Part shown: piece after piece, positions 23,715-31,432 of the stretch | Position numbering within the stretch: position 1 is the first letter of the stretch | Layout of the letters: the number at the start of each line of letters is the position of its first letter | From: an uncultured Collinsella sp. | GTDB taxonomy: Bacteria; Actinomycetota; Coriobacteriia; Coriobacteriales; Coriobacteriaceae | DNA length: 64,000 bases | Assembly (NCBI GenBank): GCA_900754075.1 | Contig: CAAEBN010000078.1 | Location: 1 to 64,000 of the forward strand | Direction of reading: 5' to 3' | Notes under the pieces: generated by a model | The model's database searches: none | What the model was told of the DNA's origin: nothing | What the model saw: only the letters and a program-made list of their open reading frames with translations | Position numbers and translations under genes: made by a program

Positions 23715-25496
23715 ATGACGAGCACCGGAATCGATGAGAAGTTCATGAGCGAGGCGCTGGCGGAGGCGCGTGCCGCCGCGGCGGTGGGCGAGGTGCCGAT
23801 CGGTGCCGTAGTGGTGCGCGCGGGTGAGATCGTCGCGAGGGCGCATAATCGCCGCGAGCTCGACCAGGATCCTTCGGCGCATGCCGAGTTTTCGGCCCTG
23901 TGCGCCGCCGCTCAGTCGCTCGGTCGCTGGCGCCTTTCCGATTGTACGGTCTACGTGACGCTTGAGCCCTGCTGCATGTGTGCGGGGCTTATGGTTAACG
24001 CGCGCGTGGGGCGCTGCGTGTACGGCGCGGCCGATGCTAAAGCGGGTGCTCTGGGGTCGCTATACGACCTCAATGCCGATTCGCGCCTGAACCATCGGTT
24101 TAATGTGACCGCCGGCGTGCTGGCAGACGAGTGCCGCGCGGTGCTAAGTGGTTATTTTGCCGGCCTGCGCGGTGCGGATGGCGTCACTTGCGGCCGAGGG
24201 CTCGAACTTGACGCGCACGCCGCTCATGCCGAGGCGCTCGCGGGTGTTGGGGATCTCGCTGGCGAGACGCTCAACTTTGGCTCCGTGCAGCGGCGGCCTC
24301 GCCGTGCGCTGCTGGCGATTGACTCCTTTAAAGGCAGCGTGTCGAGTTCGCAGGCAGAGTCGGCAGTTGCCGAGGGCGTGTGCCGCGTGTGGCCCGATGC
24401 CCAGGTAAGCGCGCTGCCGCTGGCGGATGGCGGCGAGGGAACGCTCGATGCCGTTGCCGCGTGCGGCGGTGAGGTCGTGGCATGTGAAGTCGCAGGCCCC
24501 TTGGGCGACCGCGTGTCTGCCCGGATGCTGGTGGACGGCGAGCGCGAATCTGCTGTTATTGAGATGGCCGAGGCGGCGGGTATTGGGTATTCGCCCTGCA
24601 CGGAATCGGCGGCGCTTGCGGCTTCGACCTATGGCGTGGGCGAGCTGATGCTTCGTGCGGTTTGCGCGGGGGCGAGGACTCTATATATAGGACTGGGCGG
24701 CAGTGCCACCAACGACGGCGGCGCCGGCATGCTGCAAGCGCTGGGCGCGCGTCTTGTCGATGATCGTGGCTGCGATATCGCGCCGGGGCTCGCGGGCCTT
24801 GAACACGTGGCGAGTATCGATTTGGCACCGGCGCTTCGGGCACTGAATGGCGCACGCATCGTCGTGCTGTCCGATGTCGAGAATCCGCTCGTGGGGCGTC
24901 GAGGCGCACTGGCGGTGTTTGGTGGGCAGAAGGGTTTGCCGACGGGTGATGCCGAGGTGCTGCGCGGGTACGACAGCTGGATGGTCGGCTATGGTCGCCT
25001 GCTCGATGCGGCAATTACCGGGGCGCGGGCTCAGGGGTTGTTGCGCGTGCCCGAGGGTGCGCGGACATTTGGCTCGGTGCTCGGCGTGCCCGGCGCCGGT
25101 GCCGCCGGCGGCCTGGGCGCCGCGCTGCTAGCGCTCGGTGCGGAGCTGCGCTCGGGCGTGGAGACGGTGCTTGATCTGATTGGGTTTGACGAGCGCGTGC
25201 GCGATGCCGACCTGGTCATAACGGGCGAGGGCAATATGGACGAGCAATCCGCTGCCGGCAAGGCGCCAGTGGGCGTGGCCCGTCGTGCGAAACGCTATGG
25301 CAAGCCGGTTGTTGCCGTCGTGGGCGGTCGTGCCGACAACCTGGATGCGGTGTATGGGCAGGGCGTCGACCTGGTTTTGCCAATCTGTCGCAAGCCCATG
25401 TCCCTCGACCAGGCACTCGGTGTGCAAGAAGCCAAAACCAACCTCATCTGCGCCGGCGAAGCGGCCGCCCAAGCCTACGACCTTGGCCGCATCTAA
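23715..25496 (+). CDS. TadA-like tRNA adenosine deaminase fused to glycerate kinase
   Basis: 593 aa in one uninterrupted frame. Residues ~1-160 are a cytidine/tRNA-adenosine deaminase domain with zinc ligands His56 (HAEF, with catalytic Glu58) and Cys86/Cys89 (PCCMC). This type makes inosine-34 in tRNA-Arg(ACG). After a ~35-residue linker, residues ~195-590 are a GlxK/GarK-family glycerate kinase (LLAIDSFKGSVSS, YIGLGGSATNDGGAGM, VITGEGNMDEQSAAGK). GGAAGG precedes ATG 23715. The location between tRNA-Ser and the SRP RNA is typical for tadA. The two activities have no obvious metabolic link, so the fusion is notable. Confidence 0.88.
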   Translation: MTSTGIDEKFMSEALAEARAAAAVGEVPIGAVVVRAGEIVARAHNRRELDQDPSAHAEFSALCAAAQSLGRWRLSDCTVYVTLEPCCMCAGLMVNARVGRCVYGAADAKAGALGSLYDLNADSRLNHRFNVTAGVLADECRAVLSGYFAGLRGADGVTCGRGLELDAHAAHAEALAGVGDLAGETLNFGSVQRRPRRALLAIDSFKGSVSSSQAESAVAEGVCRVWPDAQVSALPLADGGEGTLDAVAACGGEVVACEVAGPLGDRVSARMLVDGERESAVIEMAEAAGIGYSPCTESAALAASTYGVGELMLRAVCAGARTLYIGLGGSATNDGGAGMLQALGARLVDDRGCDIAPGLAGLEHVASIDLAPALRALNGARIVVLSDVENPLVGRRGALAVFGGQKGLPTGDAEVLRGYDSWMVGYGRLLDAAITGARAQGLLRVPEGARTFGSVLGVPGAGAAGGLGAALLALGAELRSGVETVLDLIGFDERVRDADLVITGEGNMDEQSAAGKAPVGVARRAKRYGKPVVAVVGGRADNLDAVYGQGVDLVLPICRKPMSLDQALGVQEAKTNLICAGEAAAQAYDLGRI

Positions 25497-25498
25497 AA

Positions 25499-25535
25499 GT
25501 AGTCAAAAAAGCCCCGTCCCAAATTAGCTACCTTG
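25499..25535 (-). repeat. family E repeat, single copy
   Basis: Read on the minus strand: GGTAGCTAATTTGGGACGG followed by GGCTTTTTTGACTAC. It begins 2 nt after the stop codon of the preceding gene. Related copies flank the pilus operon (51547-51630, 57629-57755), where a gene's TAG stop is part of the repeat. Confidence 0.65.
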
Positions 25536-25566
25536 CCCCATCGGGCTGGAGCGGGTAAGATATATC

Positions 25567-25690
25567 GAGCGCCTAGCGCGTTCGATGGGTTCGGATGACG
25601 ACATGTTCCGAATCTGGTCAGGTCCGGAAGGAAGCAGCCATAAGGAGCCTCTGTCGGGCATCCGAATCCACCGAGCGCACGGGTGCTTTT
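25567..25690 (+). ncRNA. ffs: signal recognition particle RNA (4.5S type)
   Basis: The universally conserved SRP helix 8 tip is present: GGTCAGGTCCGGAAGGAAG, then CAGCC, at 25617-25640. Flanking strands pair (GGTTCGGATG with CATCCGAATCC, and outer GCGC segments), giving a single long hairpin, ending near GTGCTTTTT at ~25690. It binds Ffh for membrane protein targeting. Exact ends are estimated from pairing. Confidence 0.93.
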
Positions 25691-26016
25691 TGGTGTCGCG
25701 ACATGGCCCGGCCGGCGGCGAGGTATTTGGTGTCTCGCTGGTCCTCGGCTTCGCCTGCGGGATCGCTCGACTACCAAGCGCCCTGCCGGCACTCGCGGGT
25801 AGCCGACCAAAACCGCCTGAAGGGTCACATTTATCTGATAATTGAATCCCTAGCGTTATGCCGCTCGCTGGTGTTGCCAAAACATTGGCTGCTACGTGCC
25901 TTGGGCGCTAGTGACCGTTGCCCTTACATCTGTAATGAGTTGCTTACGCATCCCCAGGGTTCGCCGTACTATCATGAATCAGATTGAATAGAGATGATGA
26001 TAGGGAGCGCCTTTTT
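25691..26016 (+). other. intergenic region upstream of the second ABC exporter
   Basis: No gene with a credible start lies here. The only signal seen is a possible promoter, TTACGC at 25944-25949 and TACTAT at 25967-25972 with a 17-bp spacer, about 45 nt before the ABC gene. In many relatives dnaX follows ffs; it is absent here. Confidence 0.4.
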
Positions 26017-27900
26017 ATGATTGAGCTGCTCAGGCGTTTTGGTGGTAAGTATCGCCGGTATATGGTGATTGGCCCTGCGTGCAAGTTGATTGAAGTGATC
26101 TTTGACCTGCTGACGCCGCTGGTGATTGCCCAGATGATCGATAAAGGTATCGGTGCACACGACGTGAGTGCCGTCGTCCACTATGGCATGGTGCTCGCCG
26201 CCATGGCCGTGATTGGCATCTCGTTTACGCTCGTCTGCCAAAAGATGGCGGCGCTCACCTCGCAGGGCATGGGTACTGACATTCGCGGCGCACTCTACCA
26301 GCACATCAACAAGCTGAGCTATGCTGAGCTCGATCGCTTTGGCACGCCGTCGCTCATCACGCGCATTACCAACGACGTCAACCAGGTGCAGCTCGCCGTG
26401 GCGCTGGGCGTGCGTATGCTCATCCGCTGGCCTTTCTTGGCGGTGGGCTCCATGGTCGCGGCCCTTGCCATCGACCTTAAGCTCGGCATGATCTTTTTGA
26501 TTTGCACGCCCGCCATCGGCCTGGTGTTTTGGTTTGTCATGGCGCGCTGCATTCCGTATTACAAGCAGTTGCAGGCAAAGCTCGACCGCATCGCGCTCAT
26601 TTGCCGTGAGGGTCTTTCGGGCGCCCGCGTGGTCCGTGCGTTTGTGCGCGAAGACCACGAGCGCGAGCGCTTTGCCCAAGCCGCCGACGACCAGGCCCAT
26701 ACCGCCATTGCGGTGGGCAAGCTCTCGTCGATTCTCAATCCTGTCACATTCTTGGTGATGAACCTGGGTGTGTGCGCCATCCTGTGGGTGGGCGGCATCC
26801 AGGTCAACGTGGGCGAGCTCACGCAGGGCCAGGTTATGGCGTTCGTCAACTACATGACGCAGACCCTGACCTCCATCGTGTATGTCGCCAACCTGGTTGT
26901 GGTCTTTACCAAGGCGAGTGCCAGCGCTTCGCGTATCAACGAGGTGCTCAATTGTGAGCCGAGCATCACCGACGAGGACAACCAGCCGGTCGCCCTGCCC
27001 GAGCCGAGCGAATTGGCGGGTGGCGCTGCTCCAGTCCTTGCGCTGAGTTTTGACCATGCGAGTTTTTCGTTTGGCGCGGGCGCGGCAAATGCCGTGAGCG
27101 ATGTGACCCTGGAACTGCCGGTGGGCAAAACGCTCGGTATTATCGGCGGCACGGGCAGCGGCAAGTCCACGCTCGTCTCGCTTATCTCGCGCCTGTACGA
27201 CGCGAGCATCGGCAGCGTGAGCGTAATGGGTGCCGACGTGCGCGCCTGGCCGCTCGATCAGCTGCGCCGTGTGGTCGCGACTGTTCCGCAGCGCGCGTCG
27301 CTCGTGAGCGGCACGATTCGCAGCAACCTAACCTGGCGCGACGAGTCGGCAACCGATGAGGAGCTGTGGACGGCGCTCGATATGGCGCAGGCCAGCGAGT
27401 TCGTGCGTAACAAACCGCAGGGGCTCGACGCCCCGGTCGAGGCGGGCGGCAAGAACTTCAGCGGCGGTCAGCGCCAGCGCCTGACCATTGCGCGTGCCCT
27501 GGTGGGCTCGCCACAGATCCTGATTATGGACGACTCCGCCTCGGCGCTCGATTTTAAGACCGATGCGGCGCTTCGTCACGCCATTCGCGAGCGCAGCATG
27601 CGCGGCGCTGCCGAGGGCGGTCTGCCGCTGACTACGGTCATTGTGAGCCAGCGCGTTTCGACCGTGCGCGATGCCGACATGATCTGCGTGCTCGACCACG
27701 GCTCTGTCGCAGGCCTGGGCACGCACGATGAGCTGTACACGACCTGCCAGCTCTATCGCGAGATTTGCCAGTCGCAGCTTCGTCGCGAGGAGCTCGAGGG
27801 TCAGCAGGGGAGCGCGATGCCCGCGCTCGTCCCAAGTCCCGCGCCCGCCCCAGGCGCCCCGGCTGCCCCGGCATCCACTTGCGCAAAGGAGGGCTGCTAG
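26017..27900 (+). CDS. ABC exporter subunit A (second heterodimer)
   Basis: 627 aa. Six membrane helices and an ATPase domain: Walker A GGTGSGKST near 375, signature FSGGQRQR near 481, Walker B LIMDDSASALD near 502 with Asp for Glu, and SQR in place of the switch AHR. It is thus the degenerate-site subunit. The C-terminus is an unusual Pro/Ala-rich tail (PSPAPAPGAPAAPAS) ending KEGC. AGGGAGC lies upstream of ATG 26017. Unlike the other two pairs, no marR gene precedes it. The partner gene starts directly after the stop codon. Confidence 0.91.
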   Translation: MIELLRRFGGKYRRYMVIGPACKLIEVIFDLLTPLVIAQMIDKGIGAHDVSAVVHYGMVLAAMAVIGISFTLVCQKMAALTSQGMGTDIRGALYQHINKLSYAELDRFGTPSLITRITNDVNQVQLAVALGVRMLIRWPFLAVGSMVAALAIDLKLGMIFLICTPAIGLVFWFVMARCIPYYKQLQAKLDRIALICREGLSGARVVRAFVREDHERERFAQAADDQAHTAIAVGKLSSILNPVTFLVMNLGVCAILWVGGIQVNVGELTQGQVMAFVNYMTQTLTSIVYVANLVVVFTKASASASRINEVLNCEPSITDEDNQPVALPEPSELAGGAAPVLALSFDHASFSFGAGAANAVSDVTLELPVGKTLGIIGGTGSGKSTLVSLISRLYDASIGSVSVMGADVRAWPLDQLRRVVATVPQRASLVSGTIRSNLTWRDESATDEELWTALDMAQASEFVRNKPQGLDAPVEAGGKNFSGGQRQRLTIARALVGSPQILIMDDSASALDFKTDAALRHAIRERSMRGAAEGGLPLTTVIVSQRVSTVRDADMICVLDHGSVAGLGTHDELYTTCQLYREICQSQLRREELEGQQGSAMPALVPSPAPAPGAPAAPASTCAKEGC

Positions 27901-29760
27901 ATGAATCCGTATACTTCTTCCGGTTCGGTCGCCACGATGACGGCCAACGTGTCCGGCAACGATAACCTCAGCGACCTGGGCGACGGTCCGCGCCAGCCCG
28001 GCGACCCCGAGCGCTACCCCGTGGGCGCGGTTACTCGCCGCCTGCTGGGCTACGTCCGCCCGCATCGCATTTCGTTTACGGCGTCGTTTGTGAGCGCCGC
28101 CATCTCGGTGATCTTGCAGCTCTATACGCCCATCCTCATTGGCGAGGGCATCGACCTCATCGTTACCGCCGGGCAGGTGGACTTCGGGTCGCTGCTGCCG
28201 CTCGTTACCAAGCTCGCGATTGTCGTGGTGGGCGCGGCGGCCTTTCAGTGGCTGCAGGGCTATTGCGTCAACCGCCTGTCCTACGAGACGGTGCGCGACA
28301 TGCGCGTCGAGGCGAGCGACAAGCTCAGCCGCATGCCGCTCAGCTTTATCGACAGCCATGCCCACGGCGACCTTATGAGCCGCGTGGTCAACGACGTCGA
28401 CCAGGTTGGCGATGGCCTGCTGCAGGGCTTTACCCAGCTTTTCACCGGCGTTATTACCATCGTTGGCACGCTCGCGTTTATGCTCTCCATTAACCTGACC
28501 ATGACGCTCGTGGTGGTGCTCGTCACGCCGCTTTCCATTTTTGCAGCCGGCGCCATCGCTAAGCTTTCCAACAAGAGCTTTACGGCACAGCAGCGCATTC
28601 AAGGTCAGCTCGGTGGCCATATCGAGGAGTATGTGGGCGAGCAAAAGCTGGTGGATGCGTTTGCCTACGGCCCGAACGCCCAAGCGCGCTTCGACGCGCT
28701 CAACGCCGAGCTCTATACGGCAGGTGAGCGTGCACAGTTTATGGGTTCGCTCTCCAACCCCGGTACGCGCTTCATCAACAACATCATCTATGCCGTGGTT
28801 GCCGTGATCGGCTGCGTGGGCGTGATCACGGGCGTGCCCGCTGCGCTCACGGTGGGCGGCGTGCAGATTTTCCTGTCCTATGCCAACCAGTACACCAAGC
28901 CGTTCAACGAGGTCACCAACGTCATTACGCAGATCCAGACGGCGTATGCCTCGGCGCGCCGCATGTTTGCGCTGCTCGATGCGCGCGAGCAGGAGCCCGA
29001 TGCGGCGGATGCCGTGGAACTTGCCGCCCCGCAGGGTGAGGTGACCTTTGAGCATGTGGACTTTAGCTACGTGCCCGACCGCAAGCTGCTGCAGGATATC
29101 TGCATCGAGGCTAAGCCCGGCATGCGCTTTGCCCTCGTTGGTCCCACGGGCTGCGGCAAGACGACGCTCATCAACCTGCTGCTGCGCTTTTACGATATCG
29201 ATGCCGGACGCATTATGGTCGATGGCCGGTCTTCGCGTGACTACACGCGCGCAAGCCTGCGCCGCGCTTTTGGCATGGTGCTGCAAGATACCTGGCTGTT
29301 CGAGGGCACGGTGGCCGAAAACATCGCCTACGGTTGCCCCGATGCCACGCGCGAGCAGATTGTCGAGGCGGCCAAGCGCGCGCATGCGCACAAGTTTATC
29401 GTGCAGCTGCCGAAAAGCTACGACACGGTGATCGGCGAGGACGGCGGCATGTTTAGCCAGGGCCAAAAGCAGCTGCTGTGCATCGCGCGCGTCATGCTTA
29501 CCGACCCGGCGATTCTGCTGCTGGACGAGGCGACCTCGAGTATCGACACGCGCACCGAGTTACAGGTGCAGGCGGCATTCGACGAGCTCATGGCCGGTCG
29601 TACGAGCTTTGTGGTGGCGCATCGCCTGAGTACGATTCGCAACGCCGACTGCATCCTGGTCATGCGCGACGGCCAGATTATCGAGCGCGGCACGCACGAC
29701 GAGCTGCTAGCGGCAGGCGGCTTCTACGCCGAACTCTACCGCAGCCAATTCGCCCAGTGA
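27901..29760 (+). CDS. ABC exporter subunit B (second heterodimer)
   Basis: 619 aa, with ATG immediately after the TAG of subunit A and AAAGGAGG as ribosome binding site. An N-terminal ~35-residue soluble segment precedes the six membrane helices. The ATPase has Walker A GPTGCGKTT near 412, signature FSQGQKQL near 518, Walker B LLLDEATSSID with the catalytic Glu near 540, and a normal AHR. It is the catalytic partner of the preceding subunit. The substrate is unknown; family members export drugs, peptides or lipids. Confidence 0.92.
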   Translation: MNPYTSSGSVATMTANVSGNDNLSDLGDGPRQPGDPERYPVGAVTRRLLGYVRPHRISFTASFVSAAISVILQLYTPILIGEGIDLIVTAGQVDFGSLLPLVTKLAIVVVGAAAFQWLQGYCVNRLSYETVRDMRVEASDKLSRMPLSFIDSHAHGDLMSRVVNDVDQVGDGLLQGFTQLFTGVITIVGTLAFMLSINLTMTLVVVLVTPLSIFAAGAIAKLSNKSFTAQQRIQGQLGGHIEEYVGEQKLVDAFAYGPNAQARFDALNAELYTAGERAQFMGSLSNPGTRFINNIIYAVVAVIGCVGVITGVPAALTVGGVQIFLSYANQYTKPFNEVTNVITQIQTAYASARRMFALLDAREQEPDAADAVELAAPQGEVTFEHVDFSYVPDRKLLQDICIEAKPGMRFALVGPTGCGKTTLINLLLRFYDIDAGRIMVDGRSSRDYTRASLRRAFGMVLQDTWLFEGTVAENIAYGCPDATREQIVEAAKRAHAHKFIVQLPKSYDTVIGEDGGMFSQGQKQLLCIARVMLTDPAILLLDEATSSIDTRTELQVQAAFDELMAGRTSFVVAHRLSTIRNADCILVMRDGQIIERGTHDELLAAGGFYAELYRSQFAQ

Positions 29761-29835
29761 GCAAGCCCGTGGGGCAAATTAATCAGGTTTGTTTGTCCCA
29801 TAGAGCGATCTTGTTATATAGCGTTTTACCAGCGC

Positions 29836-29927
29836 GTGAAACATTTTGACGATACTCCGTGACACAATTTGACGGCGTTTTGTGAAACAGTTTTTCGGCC
29901 ATTCGTGAAACGTTCTGCGGCGGTTTC
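29836..29927 (+). repeat. four tandem 23-bp repeats
   Basis: Units start at exactly 29836, 29859, 29882 and 29905. Each opens with GTGAAAC or GTGACAC, followed by a T-rich stretch and a variable tail (e.g. GTGAAACATTTTGACG). The 23-bp period is not a multiple of three, so it is not a coding repeat. It resembles an iteron-like protein-binding array in the gene-free stretch between the ABC operon and the flavodoxin gene. Confidence 0.7.
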
Positions 29928-30083
29928 AATCCGAAGTACATACTGTTCGAAATCTGTCCAAAGATGTCGTCTGCGTCGCCAATCGACAGACGGTGGTTTA
30001 CATCTGTCACGTTAGTACTAAGATATTCATCTAATAAATTGCATTAGTGGCTTTAGTTTTGGGGGAAACGAGGCAACGTGACT

Positions 30084-30635
30084 ATGACGTGCTCTTTGGT
30101 GGTTAACAGCAAGAGCGGTAATACCAGGATGGTTTCGGGCGCGATCAAGCGTGCCCTGCAGGCTGCAGGCGTCGAGTTTATTCACGCTGCCGCGCTGAGC
30201 GACGACGCGGATGCAGATCAAGTTGCGCGCGAGGCGCAGGGTGCCTGCGCGGCCGATACGGTGCTCGTTGGCTTTTGGTGCGACAAGGGCGCATGCACGC
30301 CTTCGGTTGCCGCGCTGCTCTCCGCTCTGCACGGCAAGCGCGTTTTCCTCTTTGGTACCTGCGGTTTTGGCGCCGACCAGAGCTATTATCAGCAGATTAT
30401 CAATCGCGTGACCTCCAATTTGGCCGAGGATGCCGAGCTTGTGGGTTGGGCAATGTGCCAGGGCAAGATGGGTCCCGCGGTCAAGCAGCGCTACGAGGCC
30501 ATGCTCGAGCAAGATCCCGACAATGTCCGCTTTAAGATGCTGCTCGATAACTGGGTCGCCGCAAAGGATCACCCCACCAAGGAAGATCTGGACAACATGG
30601 CTGCAGCCGCCAAAAAGGCCGTGCTGGGGGAGTAG
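30084..30635 (+). CDS. flavodoxin-like protein
   Basis: 183 aa. The N-terminus MTCSLVVNSKSGNTRMVSGAI carries the phosphate-binding loop (SKSGNTR) of flavodoxin-fold proteins. Further FMN-contact regions are FWCDKGACTPSVAALL near 70 and LFGTCGFGADQSYY near 95. This is the branch of short electron-transfer or FMN-binding proteins linked to anaerobic metabolism. ATG 30084 is preferred; GTG 30078 is in frame and possible, since GAGG lies in between-range of both. No reductase or ferredoxin gene is adjacent, so its partner is unknown. Confidence 0.8.
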   Translation: MTCSLVVNSKSGNTRMVSGAIKRALQAAGVEFIHAAALSDDADADQVAREAQGACAADTVLVGFWCDKGACTPSVAALLSALHGKRVFLFGTCGFGADQSYYQQIINRVTSNLAEDAELVGWAMCQGKMGPAVKQRYEAMLEQDPDNVRFKMLLDNWVAAKDHPTKEDLDNMAAAAKKAVLGE

Positions 30636-30677
30636 CTCCCATCGCTGACGGCGGTCGGTCCATCTTTCTAAATGAAA

Positions 30678-30806
30678 CGTCCTCCCGGGCATCGGGGCAC
30701 GAAGTTCCCTGCTCTACAGTCCTGCGCAAGACGAAGGCCACATTAAGTGGCCTTCTTTGCGTGCGGAACTCGCGATGAACTTCGTGCCCCGCCGTCCGGG
30801 AGGACG
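30678..30806 (-). repeat. nested palindrome, core family G copy 1
   Basis: Arms 30678-30706 and 30778-30806 (29 nt each) pair at 26 of 29 positions. The 71-nt core 30707-30777 contains the inner hairpin GAAGGCCAC-ATTAA-GTGGCCTTC. The core is almost identical to the reverse complement of 31305-31376, but the arms are mostly different. Confidence 0.85.
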
Positions 30807-30865
30807 CCTCTTTATTGATGGGAGGCCTGATAGGTCGATGGTTCCGTGCCCGGATGCGTCCAAAG

Positions 30866-31190
30866 TGGGACGGGCTTTCCGGATGGGCAGGCTTTCGAAA
30901 AATGCGTCCCGGAATTTGCCTTTGGAATGGGACGTGGTTTCCCGTTGAGGTGCTTTGCGGAAAGTGCATCCCACTCTGGGCGGTCGAAGTGGGACACACT
31001 TTCCCAAAGGGTCCTCAACGGGAAACTGCGTCCCATAATTAGGCCGAGAAATGGGATGAACTTTCCCAATGAGAGCCAACCGGAAACCACGTCCCAGAAT
31101 CAGCCCCCAAGGTGGGACGCACTTTCCCAATCGGGTCCCAAGCGGAAACTGCATCCCATTCCAGACAAGAATTCCGGGACACACTTTCCG
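30866..31190. repeat. BIME-like array of an alternating 17-nt motif
   Basis: About eleven copies of TGGGACGCACTTTCCC-like sequence alternate in orientation, spaced by ~14 variable nt (plus copies near 30866, 30926, 30988, 31041, 31111, 31174; minus copies near 30896, 30959, 31019, 31081, 31143). Adjacent copies can form hairpins. A second array of six copies is at 59051-59222. Confidence 0.85.
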
Positions 31191-31194
31191 CAAA

Positions 31195-31222
31195 CAAAGA
31201 AGGCAACATAACGTGGCCTTCA
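31195..31222. repeat. partial copy of the family G inner hairpin
   Basis: AAAGAAGGCAACATAACG followed by TGGCCTTC resembles the inner hairpin of the neighbouring elements, with a mismatch. No arms are recognisable. Confidence 0.5.
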
Positions 31223-31275
31223 ACTTATATATGTTCGGCGATACACCCAAGACAAGCCACGCCCCAACATCAGGG

Positions 31276-31405
31276 CGTCTGTCCAGGCGGAGGCATATAA
31301 GGTTCATCGCGAGTTCCGCACGCAAAGAAGGCCACTTAATGTGGCCTTCGTCTTGCGCAGGACTGTCCGAGCAGGGAACCTTATATGCCTCCGCCTGGAC
31401 AGACG
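31276..31405 (+). repeat. nested palindrome, core family G copy 2
   Basis: Arms 31276-31304 and 31377-31405 are perfectly complementary over 29 nt (they include GGCGGAGGCATATAAGG). The 72-nt core 31305-31376 is the inverse of the core at 30707-30777, with only a 1-nt indel and about two substitutions. Confidence 0.88.
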
Positions 31406-31432
31406 TTTCAGTTGTGGCTCAGCAGCTAGCAG

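Larger units (their letters stand above)
30636..31432. other. gene-free repeat island
   Basis: About 800 bp without a credible gene. It is built of two nested palindromes with a common core in opposite orientation (30678-30806, 31276-31405), a BIME-like array between them (30866-31190) and a partial inner hairpin (31195-31222). Reading frames through it are by-products of the repeat period. Confidence 0.8.

Noticed and set aside
29783..30010. 75-codon minus-strand frame with a faint AraC-like ending
   Set aside because: It overlaps the 23-bp tandem repeats, whose period is out of codon phase, and has no credible start site.
30866..31190. CRISPR-like array
   Set aside because: The repeated motif alternates in orientation, varies between copies, has ~14-nt spacers and no cas genes nearby. 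It fits a BIME-like array, not CRISPR.
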